Origin: Mikania micrantha
Taxonomy: Eukaryota > Streptophyta > Magnoliopsida > Asterales > Asteraceae
DNA length: 64,000 bases
Assembly (NCBI GenBank): GCA_009363875.1
Contig: CM018697.1
Coordinates: 53,089,484 to 53,153,483, forward strand
Direction: 5' to 3'
Under the pieces are notes generated by a model. The model worked only from the letters and a program-made list of their open reading frames with translations. It searched no databases and was not told where the DNA came from. A program made the position numbers and the translations under genes. This document shows positions 48,200-60,241 of this stretch, piece by piece; position 1 is the first letter of the stretch; every line of letters starts with the position of its first letter.

Positions 48200-48991
48200 T
48201 CAAGCTGAAATTGGCATACCTATTGGGTCATCGGACTCCGAGTGTTCCCCAGGAGCTGGTAAAGTGAGTAGTTCCTCAGTGACCGTTGGGTCTGCTGAAA
48301 GCATTCTCCTAGGGCAGTCCCTTGCGAAATGTCTGTGCATTCCGCACACGTAGCAGTTGTTGTTATGTTGAGAGGAAGTAGAGGTGCTCGCTTTTTGTTT
48401 CTGTTTCCTAGTGGAAATAAACCGACACTTTTGAATCCAGTGTCCGTATTTCCCACAATTCAAACAGTGCTTACAAGGTTTCTTCTCACCGTGGTGGAAA
48501 CCACATCTGGCACATTTAGGGAATATGCCAACATATTGATGGGGAATAGGGGTAATCGGTGTCCTGCATTGTTGCATCCAATGACCTGCCTTCCCACAGC
48601 GTGTGCATCGTACACATGGAAGTTCAGCCCGATGATAGTAGTGACAAGTTGAACAGAGAGGGGTTTTTCCCTCATGGTGAGCACTGACTCCTGTAGTCAA
48701 ATCTGGCAGAATTTGACTGATAGGTACAGCTTCAGTGTAGTTCATAGTTCTCTTTCGTCTTTTTGCAGAACGACGTTTAGGTTTCTTGCTGGTTTCTCCT
48801 TCTTCAGGTTCCCTCTTCTCTGCAGACAGTAGTGAGAAGTTCCTAGCAAACTCCTCACTGTTCCTGATCCGGGTGATGATTCGAGGAAGAACCGCTACCA
48901 ACTGTTCAGTGATCAGTGTTGCAAGTGCCTCAACTGCTGAGTCCGTCTCCTGCGAAGGGAGAGGCGGTGATGGTTGTCTTTTCGGTGACAT
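48200..48991 (-). CDS. Zinc-knuckle gag-like protein of element D lacking capsid domain
   Basis: Uninterrupted 263-residue frame from MSPKRQPS (48991), the normal Tekay gag start position 160 bases after the PBS. An N-terminal segment matching gag (VEALATLITEQLVAVLPRI) is followed directly by a Lys/Arg-rich linker; the whole capsid region with ALTWWN is missing. Three zinc modules follow: CTRCGKAGHWMQQC, CLNCGKYGHWIQKC (each preceded by CX2C-HH-C) and CYVCGMHRHFARDC. Elements A and C have one CX2C-HH module plus one knuckle, so D has a duplicated module. It could be a nucleic-acid-binding remnant or only an accidental survivor. Confidence 0.6.
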   Translation of the reverse strand: MSPKRQPSPPLPSQETDSAVEALATLITEQLVAVLPRIITRIRNSEEFARNFSLLSAEKREPEEGETSKKPKRRSAKRRKRTMNYTEAVPISQILPDLTTGVSAHHEGKTPLCSTCHYYHRAELPCVRCTRCGKAGHWMQQCRTPITPIPHQYVGIFPKCARCGFHHGEKKPCKHCLNCGKYGHWIQKCRFISTRKQKQKASTSTSSQHNNNCYVCGMHRHFARDCPRRMLSADPTVTEELLTLPAPGEHSESDDPIGMPISA

Positions 48992-49154
48992 TCTGATCAC
49001 AACCAATAGAACATTGGTTAGTGCAATGATCGAATGCAAAAGACACAATGCAAGTAAATTCCTAATTCCTATGTTCTCTACATGAAAGGTCCCTAAGTTA
49101 TGGTCTAGGCCAAACCGTTTTAAGTAGATGACCTATTATTCTCTATAACCTTGA

Positions 49155-49166
49155 GCTCTGATACCA
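49155..49166 (-). promoter_or_regulatory. Primer-binding site of element D
   Basis: TGGTATCAGAGC on the minus strand next to the right LTR; sets the orientation. Confidence 0.9.
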
Positions 49167-49169
49167 ATC

Positions 49170-50862
49170 TGTCACACCCCGAGCCGGTGGGGTAGGATCG
49201 GGTTTCCCCGTCGGGCGGAAGGTTCCCGAGGCGCGATATCGTGGATGATAATCGTGATGATCAGATTGTTTACATAGCATCAATGTTAAGAATATCTAAA
49301 GCACAAGAACATTTAACTAAAATCTACAAAGTTAAATTACAATATCAATGTCTGATAATTTAACCAAGTAAACATTTCAAAATGAATCATAAGTTAACTA
49401 TCTAGTATTAGTACAAGATATCAAAAATGATTCACAATGATCAGCAAAAGATGTGCTTTCCAAAACTACTAGGTCCTCTAACTGAGCATCCTAGCATGAA
49501 ATACAAATCCCTAGCTTAATCCTATACATCACTTGAGAAAGCATGAAAATAAAACAAACTTAACACAATGGTTGGTGAGTTCATATGATTTTGGTATTTG
49601 AAAATAGTTTTGCAAATCTTTTAGGTAAAACCTTAACCTCATTATCAACACCTGTATCATCCAACTCGGTATGCTTATATATAGGGCATACCCCTGAGTC
49701 GAGCCTACGACCCGCCCAGACGCCGTCCCACCACATACTAAGTCACATAGGACATTGTTGTTAATGATAATTAAGCATTTTACCTACCATTCACTTCTAT
49801 GATCGTCTGAGATCTAAAGCACTCTGTTTAACCGTTTATGATATCAACCCAAAATGTTTATGTTTCTCCCTAGGTAACAACCTTAATCTCATTAACATCA
49901 CCTGTATCATCCAGCTCGGTATGCTTATATATAGGGCATACCCCTGAGTCGAGCCTACGACCCGCCCAGACGCCGTCCCACCACATACGAAGCCGCATAG
50001 GACATTGATCTTAATGATAATTAAGCGTCTTACCTAACAGTCACTTCTATGTTAAAAGACTTGATTTCCATAATTTGAAATAAAACCGATTTCCTGGGTT
50101 TACCATGTCTTCATGATTTCCCGAAAGCAATTATATAATAAAAATGTTAAATGTTTAAATAAATAAATAAATAACATTTACATACAACTAAGACTTGATG
50201 ATTGGGCCTTATTTGACTCAATCAATTAGACTTTGTTGTTGGTGGTTGTCCAAGTTGTACCCTCTCACACGTGACCCATGCCAGGCATAACTCACAAGGA
50301 GTATACCTGAACTGACCAGGATTTTAATTTTTTGCCCATATCAGCTTGACCCTCTGGTCTACTGTATGCGTAGGGACTTTAAGGATATCCTTTGGTGCTT
50401 GATCGTTCTTGTTCGTTCTTGATTGTTCTTGATCGTCCTTGATTCTCTTGATTTTTGATATTGATTTCATTTGATCGTTCACGTTATCGCCCATGTAGCT
50501 TGACTACAAGATTCTACTACTGTGACGGGACTTTATGTGTGTTACACGTGATCTTGATTTCTATACAACTGACATCCACCTTAACTCAAGTATAAATGAT
50601 TTCATTAAATCTTAATGATTTCATTATTCAGTGATTCACACACATTTATGATTTCCTTGATTCCTTGAGTTCTTTTGAATTGATCTTTAGAATTTCTATG
50701 ATTTCACAATGATTTTAGATTCATGATTAGGATCCTGAGTTTACTGATCACACACTGGATTAGATTCCATTGCATTTGATCTTTAGCTTTGGTTCTTCTG
50801 ATTTACTGTTCATGTACTGTAGAGATCACTGTTCCGGTGACGTTTCCGGCACTGATGTTACA
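49170..50862 (-). repeat. Element D 5' LTR with internal deletion (right)
   Basis: Matches 41351-42972 and then jumps at about 50799 to sequence matching 45671-45730. The deletion removed U3 palindromes, TATA box and leader, so this LTR has no promoter. Confidence 0.88.
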
Positions 50863-50867
50863 AAAAT

Positions 50868-51533
50868 GAGCTGCAAAGATTGGAAGTAGAACTATCCAAT
50901 CATGTGATGAAAGGAGCTGATCATCTGGGGTACACTACCCGCTATCATGAGTTGGTAGCCTTGGTGCCAGACATGGTACCAACCCTGGAGAAAAGGATTT
51001 ATCGATATGTAGGTGGACTTCCCGCCTGCATTCAGGGTTTAGTTGTTGCATCAAACCCTGTTACCTTGGAGTCTGCTGTGAGTTTGTCTGGGAAACTCAC
51101 TGATCTGATGGTAGCCTCTGGAACTCTGAAGAAAGAGGCTGACATTGCCAAGCTAAAGGAAGAGTCTTCTAAGAAACCTCATCACCATCAACACCCGAGG
51201 AAGAAACAGAAGACCACAAAGAACTACACTATGGCAACTCCTCTCAACCAAGTAGCCATGGCCCCGCAGAACGTGCACAAGAAGCCATATACTGGCCCAC
51301 ACCTTCTGTGTGCTAAGTGCCAGTATCATCATGCTGCAAGCAATCCCTGCCGTCACTGCACGGGATGTGGAAGAAAGGGACACTGGGTCCAGCAATGCAG
51401 GATGACACCAAACCAAGCAGTCAACAATGCTGGTTTAGCTCTCCTTCCACCCAACAACCAGAATAACGGTGGATGCTATAACTGTGGTGAACATGGCCAC
51501 TTTGCAAAGAACTGTCCGAAGAAGACCTAATAG
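50868..51533 (+). pseudogene. Element A gag, second part
   Basis: Resumes the frame after element D (ELQRLEVELSNHVMKGAD). It includes the gag C-terminal domain (YRYVGGLPACIQG), a His/Lys-rich linker and zinc region CAKCQYHHAASNPC, CTGCGRKGHWVQQC, CYNCGEHGHFAKNC. Ends in two successive stops, TAA and TAG (51528-51533), after which pol continues in the same frame. Confidence 0.87.
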
Positions 51534-53581
51534 ACGGTTCTAGCACCCCGTGGAATAGCTTTTGCCATAGGAGCTCCAGCTGCATGCCAAGACCCGAATG
51601 TGGTCACTGGTACATTTCTCTTATATCATTTTTATGCATCTATTTTATTTGACACTGGTGCGGATCAGAGTTTTATCTCTACCGACTTTGCATGCCAACT
51701 AAATTTTAGTGAGGAACTTTTAGATTCCCCATACATCATAGAAGTAGCTAACGGGAAACATATCACAGTTATTACAGTATACAGGAACTGCCCATTGACA
51801 CTTAATGGTCATACATTCACCATTGATTTGATACCGATGGAGTTGGGTAGTTTCGACATCATTGTTGGAATGGATTGGCTATTACTTAACCGAGTGGAAG
51901 TCATCTGTTCTGAAAAGCTGCTTCGAGTTCCATTGCTGAATGATCGTGTATTGGAAGTTAGAGGGGATCAAGCAAAACGAAGTGTCAAAATCATTTCTTG
52001 CATAAAGGCGCATAAGTGCCTACAGAAGCAGTGCTTAGCTTTCCTGGCTCATGTGGTGGAAAAGGAGAAGGACAAAATAAAGATTCAAGATGTACCGGTA
52101 GTGAAAGAATATCCAGAAGTATTTCCTGAAGACCTACCAGGATTGCCACCTGGGCGACCGGTAGAGTTCCGTATTGACTTAGTTCCTGGAGCAACCCCTG
52201 TTGCTAAATCTCCTTACAGGTTAGCACCTTCAGAGATGCAGGAATTGTCAAACCAGTTACAGGAGTTACTTGACAAGGGTTTCATCAGACCGAGCTACTC
52301 ACCTTGGGGAGCTCCGCTTTTGTTCGTGAAGAAGAAAGATGGATCATTCCGGATGTGCATATACTGTCGAGAGTTGAACAAGTTGACCATCAAGAATCGG
52401 TATCCATTGCCGAGGATTGATGATTTGTTTGACCAGTTGCATGGAGCTAAGTATTTTTCGAAGATCGATCTATGGTCCGGATATCATCAACTCAGAGTGC
52501 AAGACGAAGACATACCGAAGACAGCGTTCCGAACCAGATACAGGCATTACGAGTTCATGGTGACGCCTTTCGGATTGACGAATGCACCAGCGGTTTTCAT
52601 GGATCTCATGAACCGAGTGTGCAAGCCGTATCCGGATCAGTTTGTCATTGTCTTTATTGATGACATACTGATTTATTCTAAGAGCAAAGCAGACCACGAG
52701 CAACATCTCAGGAAGATCTTGGAGCTGTTGAAAGAAGATAAACTTTATGCCAAATTCTCTAAGTGTGAATTTTGGCTAAGAGAAGTTCAATTTCTGGGTC
52801 ATGTAGTCAACAGTGAGGGAATACACGTAGATCCTGCCAAGATCGAGGCGATAAAGAATTGGGATACTCTGACGACACCAACGGAGATACGGTATTTTCT
52901 GGGATTGGCAGGTTATTATAGAAGGTTTATCTCAAACTTTTCTAAGATAGCTCTGCCTCTCACTAAGCTAACTCAGAAAAGTGAACCGTTTGTTTGGGAG
53001 CAGAAACAAAAAGATGCTTTCCAAACATTGAAGTAGAAATTATGTGATGCTCCAATATTATCTATCCCAAAAGGTTGTGATGACTTTGTTGTCTATTGTG
53101 ATGCTTCCCATCAGGGACTCGGTTGCGTACTAATGCAACGGGCCAAAGTTATCGCTTATGCGTCAAAACAGTTAAAGGTTCATGAGAAGAACTACACTAC
53201 TCATGATCTTGAACTGGGAGCTGTTATCTTCGCGTTGAAGATTCGGAGACATTACTTGTATGGCACTAAATGTACCATGTTTACCGATCACAAGATTCTG
53301 CAGCATATCTTTGATCAGAAGGAACTCAACATGCGACAGCGTCGTTGGGTTGAACTTCTGAATGATTACGATTGTGTGATCAAGTACCATCCAGGAAAGG
53401 CGAACGTTGTAGCTGATGCCTTGAGCCGGAAGGAACGAGTCAAACCTTTGCGCGTCAGAGCAATGGGAGTGACTGTGCAGACAAGCCTACGAGACAAGAT
53501 TATTCAGGCGCAGCAAGAATCAGTTGATAGAGGAAATGTGAAGAAGGAACTTGACTGTGGAGCAGAGAAACAATTTGAGAC
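51534..53581 (+). pseudogene. Element A pol, first part (PR-RT-RH)
   Basis: Protease LFDTGADQSFIS (about 51645). RT carries SPWGAPLLFVKKKDG, then CIYCREL where the family has CIDYREL, so a conserved Asp-Tyr pair is altered. The active site FIDDILIYS (about 52655) is kept. A TAG stop at 53034 separates RT from RNase H (CDASHQGLGC, 53098). The frame continues to the MITE insertion at 53584. Confidence 0.87.
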
Positions 53582-53584
53582 TAA

Positions 53585-53849
53585 GGGGTTGTTTGGTATC
53601 ATCTATATTATTAAGTGCTGAACCAGTAAGAGGTCTGAACGAATAAGAGGCCCTGAATCAGTTAAGTGCTGAATCAGTAATGCTGTTTGGTCGGATATCT
53701 AAATGAATGTACAAAATGACTATTTTATCCCTCTAAACCGAATCAGATTTTTGAATAACAATAGTAAATGATAAAAGGTCAACCAATCTTATCATGTTAT
53801 TCAACAAACAATTCCATGCTATGGAGCAAACAATATTGATTCAACAAAA

Positions 53850-53892
<43 letters not shown>

Positions 53893-54737
53893 TATATAGA
53901 TGTATTTACGGGTGTATGTATACAAACAATTCCATGTTATGCAGCAAACTAATGTGAGAACATGTATACATATAAACACATACAAATTATTACCTATACT
54001 GTGAGAACATATCTATACTTGGGGAAAAACAAAAAAAAGTACAAGGAAGCAAGGAACCCTTGCTCTTGTTGCCAATTTAGAGGAACACAGCCTCTTCCCA
54101 ACTTCTCTGTCGTCTTCTTCATACCCACCACCACTACAAAACCAATAACCCATCCCCAATCTTGTTACAAATTTTTATTTTTTTAATCATTAATATCTTT
54201 CAATTGATGGATAATCTTGCTGTTATGCTTCTTCCCAAAGTCTGGTTTTGTGTTTTGCTCCATACCCTCGAACAGAAATCGACACCCTCACAGCCGACCT
54301 CCTCTGGTGGCGTCGACCACTCAGTAATCGACTACCGCCGCTGGTCGTTTTGACAGCCGGTGCTGCTGGTGTTAAGTGTCGACAGGAGGCGGTGCTGGTG
54401 AATGCTGCAGTAGATGAACCAAAAAGGGTGGAAGAAGATGAGATCTTACCTTGGATGCCGAATGCTGGAGTTGATCGATGGTGGTGGTGGTATGCGGCGG
54501 CTTGAGCTCTCGATGGTGGTGGTACGCGTGAACGGGCAGGAAGAAAAAGAGGGTATGGGGAGGAAAAAAGGGGAGAAAAGATGCCCCTTTTTCATTCAGA
54601 CTCCTTTTTTGGCTGAATCATTCAGATGCTTGCTGAACCATTAAGTGGCGATTTTAAGTTGAACCAAACACCCTAGCATCTGACCGATTCAGATGTTTCC
54701 TCTTAATGGAATCATTCAGGTGTAAACAAACAGCCCC
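53585..54737. mobile_element. Harbinger/Tourist-like MITE F (1153 bp)
   Basis: Termini GGGGTTGTTTG and CAAACAGCCCC form inverted repeats, flanked by TAA on both sides (53582-53584 and 54738-54740), the TWA duplication of PIF/Harbinger elements. A second inner pair (GCTGTTTGGT at 53671 and ACCAAACACC at 54662) and several GCTGAATCAGT words occur near the ends. The interior has a (TA)n run and a G-rich segment; no transposase. Its removal restores the element A pol frame. Confidence 0.8.
53852..53884. repeat. (TA)n microsatellite
   Basis: About 16 TA units followed by a short CA run, inside MITE F. Confidence 0.95.
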
Positions 54738-54740
54738 TAA

Positions 54741-56097
54741 GCCTGATGGAATTATCTACTACCTAGATCGTATATGGATTCCGGCGGTAGACGAATTGAG
54801 AACCCTCATTTTTGATGAAGCACACAAGACCAAGTACTCTGTACATCCTGGCGCTGATAAAATGTACCAAGTTTTACGGGGATTTTATTGGTGGCCGGGA
54901 ATGAAGAAAGACATAGCCGAGTACGTCGGTCGATGTCTTACATGTGCGAAGGTAAAGGCGGAACACCAGAAACCGTCAGGTTTACTGGAACAGCCTGAAA
55001 TTCCGCTCTGGAAGTGGGAACAAATAGCTATGGATTTCGTTACCAAGCTACCCCGCACTTCCAGTGGTCATGATATGATTTGGGTTATCATCGATTGTTT
55101 GACAAAATCTGCTCACTTCTTGCCGATGCGTGAAACCTTCACGATGGATAGACTGGTGAGATTATACATCAATGAGATAGCGGTACGCCACGGTGTGCCA
55201 TTGTCCATTATTTCTGATAGAGACAGCAGATTTACCGCAAGGTTCTGGCAATCATTACAGAAATCTCTAGGGACGCACTTAAATCTGAGTACAGCTTACC
55301 ATCCACAAACGGACGGTCAAAGCGAACGTACGATTCAGACCCTGGAGGACATGTTAAGAACCTGTGTGTTAGATTTCGGTGGAAATTGGGACTCTCACTT
55401 GCCACTGATTGAATTCTCCTACAACAACAGTTACCATAGTAGCATCGGATGTGCACCATTCGAGGCTTTGTATGGTCGAAAATGTTGATCACCGATCTAT
55501 TGGACTGAAGTTGGAGATAATCGTATAACTGGGCCGGAGCTTATTCAAGAGTCTAGCGACAAGATTGCTCAGATTCAACAAAGGTTACAAGCTACAAGGA
55601 GCAGAAAAAAGAGCTATGCTGACAAACGGCGCAAGCCATTGGAATTTCAAGTGGGAGACCGGGTCATGTTAAAGGTATCCCCGCGGAAAGGTGTAGTACG
55701 CTTTGGAAAGAAAGGCAAGTTAGCACCACGATACGTGGGACCGTTCGAGATCATCGAGCGTATTGGTCTTGTGGCGTATAGACTGAGATTACCAGATGAA
55801 CTCAGTGGCGTGCGTGACGTGTTTCACGCCTCAAACTAAAAGAAATGCCTTGCTGATGAGTCACTCGTCATTCCAATCGAAGAAATTCAAGTGGATGAAC
55901 AGTTACACTTTATCGAGGAACCCTTGGAGATCATGGATCGCAAGGTTAAGTAACTAAGGCGAAGCCGTATTCCGATTGTTAAGGTTCGTTGGAGCTCAAA
56001 GCGTGGACCTGAGTTTACTTGGGAACGTGAAGATCACATGAAGTCCAAGTATCCCCAACTGTTTACAGAGGAAGACGTACCTGATAATGACTCTTAA
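54741..56097 (+). pseudogene. Element A pol, second part (integrase and chromodomain)
   Basis: Integrase zinc region (H..H.. CLTC at about 54940), MDFVTKLP, SDRDSRFTARFW and TAYHPQTDGQSERT with the catalytic residues, then FEVGD-like RNA/DNA-binding and the chromodomain-like tail with KRGPEFTWERED. Stops: TGA 55486, TAA 55837, TAA 55951. The frame differs by one from the upstream piece exactly as the 1156-base MITE insertion predicts. Confidence 0.88.
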
Positions 56098-56121
56098 ATT
56101 TCGGGACGAAATTTCTCTAAC

Positions 56122-56131
56122 AAGGGGAGAC
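56122..56131 (+). promoter_or_regulatory. Polypurine tract of element A
   Basis: AAGGGGAGAC directly before the 3' LTR. Confidence 0.85.
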
Positions 56132-59100
56132 TGTAACATCAGTGCCGAAAACGTCACCGGAACAGTGATCTCAATAGTAACTCGAACAATAATCAGGTAC
56201 AAACTTTACGTATTTCAGTGTATGTTATAATCATATCATATATCATTTCGTGTTATCATAGAGCAAATTCAGAATCATTTAAGAGAAACAGAACTCAGAA
56301 AACATGGTTCATCAATCAAATAATTAGCTGGCGAAACAGAACAATCATGTGATTAATTGTTAGGATTTTATTATGTATAATTGTATGTGAGGCTCTACAG
56401 AACAAAACAACACGGATGTCATTACGTGAATGCTAAATCGACGGATTATTCGTATAGGTGACGATCTGTACGAATATATCTGAAAGTTTAACATTCTGAA
56501 TGATATCAGATAATTAGAAAACAATATTGAAAGGTATAGTTATCGTCGTGTTCGTATGGGTGACGATTCGAACGAATACGCGCGACGACTGCACGATTCG
56601 ATTTTAAACCGTATATCAAATATTTTTGAAAATTTTAAAGTAAATGGAAGATATTTAGTTAATTTACTAGAAATAACCACCTAAAATAATTTTATAAATC
56701 TTATCTTAGAAACCGAGTCGTTTCATTACGGAAACAAAGGAAAACAACATTTTACGCGAAACCAAACGAACCAGAACGAAACTGTGGTCATTAATACCAC
56801 AACCACCACCACCTACTAGCTTCTATCACAAATTTCGTTTCTCTCTCTCTAGATTTTCTGTCTAACTTCTCTCTACAATTTCTCATCCATCGTTCCATCA
56901 TTTCAAGAGATCTTTGGCTCTAAACACTCGTGTGATTGAGGAGAAAAAGAACCCAAGAAGAAATCCCATGATTTGCCGACACTTTGAGGTAAATCTAGAG
57001 TTTAGTATCGGTTTTGTTGAAGAACTTTAGGTGTACATAGTTGCCACCTTTTTACCAAGTGTAGGGTTACATACTTGTTAAAATCGAATTAATATGAGTG
57101 TAAGGAAGTCATGGGAACGATCTGTAGCTAATCGGGATTGAATTTCACGAAGAAGAACATGCTGGTTTGCGACACAGCAGTCGACCGAACCTCCTTCGAG
57201 GGGGAAACCCAGATGCACGAACCTAGGGTTTTCTCTGGCCGAACCCTCTTTGCCACGAGCCTGGAGCTTTAGCCGAACCATTTGGACGAACCAGCTGACC
57301 ATGAACCAGCTGAGCGAACCTAAGATGGGCGAAAACCTGATGAGGGGCGAACCTCAAATGGCCGAACCTTGGCCATACAAACCCTAGTTGACACGAACCA
57401 AGGACAACCGAACCTATAGGTTGCGAAATTGAGTAAGCCGAACCCTAAAGGTTTGCCGAACCTATCATCACAGCCGAACCCATGTATGTCGCCAAGAGTA
57501 AGCCAAACCCTAAGTGTTATCCAAACCATGGCTGCACATATGGGGTATCGAGCGGTCGAGGGGTTCAAACCACCAGGTGGCCGAATAGTTTTAACCGAAC
57601 AAGCATCCTCATTCGGCCAAGTTCCTTTCGATTGGGATCATCTTCGCGAGAACTTGTTCGGCCAAAGGTTAACCAACCGGTTCATTGAGTTGCATGCATA
57701 GGATCCCAATGGGTGTGCACGCATGGAAATCTTTATGCCCTCCAACCTGCATGGGTTTAATCATGTATGTGTGGGCGTGGGAAATCATACAAGGGTTTCG
57801 CTTTATGGTAGCAACCTTGAGTGGATTACGAATTTAGCATGGGGCAACAAACTAGGGATTTTCTTAATAAGGAATAGTGAACTAGGGTTTAGAAATGACA
57901 AAAGTTATTTCAAACATTAACATCACTTAATGATGAACACCAATTTGGGTTCAAGATAATTGTGGGAAATCACGAGTATCACAATAAGGATCTAAGGTAT
58001 TGAGTGTTGATTTAATTGTTAACACCCAATCTTTAGGAAAACCTATACGAATATGTAACTAACCTGGATGGTTTATCTAAATTGTCTAAGCGTAGTTGAT
58101 CAAAGTATGGATTGGAGATCACTCAGAAATCAAAGTCTAGTAATGGGCCGAGGTTGTCCCAAAGGGCTTGACCCAAGCCCATCATGTGTAAAATCTCATT
58201 TTCATAAATTAATTAAGGTTTAATAAAATATATTAAATTGAAAGCTCTTTCAAATAAAAATAAATGATTTTAACCTAATGTGTAACATAAAGCAAATTAA
58301 TTTAAAAATGTTTAATTAAGGATTTGGAATGATTAATCGTGGGATAAGGGTTACTAATGGGTAATAAGATAGATTAGTTAGATGAAATTGTAGAAACCCG
58401 TTGGCCCAATAGGACACTTAGTTTCACACCGAGACCACACCCGAGATACGACGATTATAAATACTTACCGTATTTGAATTCTCTTTAAACAACTCAGGAA
58501 CCGAAGAAACATAGTCTACAACAACGAGCGCACATTTTGCGGTAATTCAATACAGAGCAAAACAGGTGAGTTCATTTCCCCTTTTCTAAACATTTTCGTT
58601 TTCAAACGCGGGGTTGAGAAGCATGCGTAAACCTTTTTATTTAAATTGTTTTGCGTAAATGCTTTTACTTATTATATGATTTATATGTGCTTGTTTATAC
58701 TCCTAGACTCCTGTCTAGGTAATTGTTATGCAAAATTTACTAATAAGTTAATTAATTACTCTTATGAGTAATACTTCAATTCTAAACACTAAACAAACCC
58801 TTAGCCCATCGAGTTCAAATTCAAGAATCTAAATTCAAAGTGAAATCAAAAGCACTAAAGCTAAAGATCAAAATCAATGGAATCTATTCCAGTGTGTGAT
58901 TAGTAAACTAAGGATCCTACTCAAGAATCTACAATCATTGTGAAATCATGGAATTCAAAAGATGAGTATCAAGAGAATCAAGGAGGTCATAACCATGTGT
59001 GAATAATGAAATAATGAAATCATTAAGATCTAATGAAATCATTAATTGTTTAAGTTAAGGTGGATGTCAGTTGTATATAAATCAAGACCATGTGTAACAC

Positions 59101-60236
59101 AAGGAAAGTCCCGGCATAAATAGTAGACTCATTAGTCAAGCTATATGGGCATAACTTAACCTATCAAACGAAATCAAGAGAATCAAAGACGATCAAGAAT
59201 CAAAGGATATCCTTAAAGTCCCGACATGTATAGTAGGCGAGAAGGTCAAGCTGATATGGGCATCATGAAAGTCCCGACGTATGCAGGTAGACTCCTTGTT
59301 GGTCATGCTGATATGGGCCATGTGTGAGAGGGTACAACTTGGACAACCACCAAAAACTAAGTCTAATTGATTGAATCAAATAAGGCCGAATTATCATGTC
59401 TTAGTTGTATTTAAATGCTTAGTTATTAATTTAAATAAACATTTAACAACAATATGCTAAGCGGTCCGGTATGTGGTGGGACGGTGGGTGGGGCTTGTCC
59501 CCTACGTATGCCCTATATATAAGCATACTTGATTGGTTAGCATAGGTGGTCGTTGATGAGGTTAAGGTTGTCATTTCGGGGGATCAAGGTAAACATTTTC
59601 AGGGTAATCAAATGCTATGAATCAGAGGTATGGGATGAAATGCTTTATTATCACCAGGAACAATATATCATGTGGTTTGGTATGTGGTGGGACGGTGGCT
59701 GGGCTGGCGGTAAGTTCGACCCTACATATGCCCTATATATAAGCATACTGAACTGGATGGTATAGGTGGTTAACGGTGAGGTTAAGGTTGTCATTCAAAG
59801 GTTATTCAAAAATCATTTTTATGAAACTACATGAACTCACCAACCATGTGTTGACTTGATCTTTTTGCATGACTTCTTAGGTGATGAACAGGTCAACTAA
59901 GGAGTTATTACTTTTGGACTAGGATACCAGTTAGAGGACCTAGCTTTTTGGACCTGCATATTTTTGAAGCATCATTTAACAGATTTATTTTTTATATCTT
60001 GCACAGATACAAGATAAAAGAATTATGATGTGGATAGTAGATTTACATTGTTAAATTATGAACTAAACTGATATAATTTAACTTTGTAATTCTATTTTCA
60101 TTTAGTAGTTTCTCATTCATATATCATGTTCAATGTAAACAATCTGATGATTCCGATTATCATTCTCGATATCGCCCCTTGGGAACCTTTCGCCCGACGT
60201 GGAATTCGATCCAACCTGCCGGCTCGGGGCGTGACA
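56132..60236 (+). repeat. Element A 3' LTR
   Basis: 4105 bp, TGTAACATCAGTGCC...GGCGTGACA. Uninterrupted, so it shows the state of the 5' LTR before Copia B arrived. It contains GTGACGAT palindromes (56449, 56551), GATCTTTGGCTCTAAA (56910), a CCGAACC array, donor CAG|GTGAGTTC (58563), two structured modules and acceptor CTTCTTAG|GTGATG (59880). It is shorter than the 5' LTR by about 150 bp near 59440. Confidence 0.93.
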
Positions 60237-60241
60237 ATACG
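60237..60241 (+). repeat. Right target-site duplication of element A (ATACG)
   Basis: Second copy of ATACG; the Copia G gag frame restarts here. Confidence 0.93.

Larger units (their letters stand above)
41351..50862 (-). mobile_element. Gypsy/Tekay-type element D, deleted, minus strand
   Basis: Related to A at the LTR ends: the reverse complement begins TGTAACATCAGTGCCGG and ends GGTGTGACA. Flanked by AGAAT (41346) and AAAAT (50863), a duplication with one later change. The reading of element A gag is restored by its removal. The 3' LTR (left) is 4380 bp; the 5' LTR (right) is only 1693 bp because of an internal deletion of about 2.7 kb. The internal region of 3.4 kb has a capsid-less gag and a ruined pol. 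LTR differences are about 2% by eye. Confidence 0.9.
9419..60236 (+). mobile_element. Gypsy/Tekay-type LTR retrotransposon A (interrupted by B, D and F)
   Basis: Long-LTR chromovirus. 5' LTR is in two pieces (9419-10781 and 37702-40618), PBS at 40622, gag 40791 onward, pol to 56097, PPT at 56122, 3' LTR 56132-60236. The order PR-RT-RH-IN followed by a chromodomain-like tail (EFTWERED) identifies Ty3/Gypsy of the Tekay type. It has been hit by Copia B in the 5' LTR, Tekay D in gag and MITE F in pol. The LTRs differ by roughly 4-5% over the first 300 bases by eye, and the 3' LTR lacks about 150 bp present near 39690-39840. Multiple stops make it defective. Confidence 0.93.

Noticed and set aside
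53797..53985. Tyr/Ile-rich minus-strand frame
   Set aside because: Translation of a (TA)n microsatellite.
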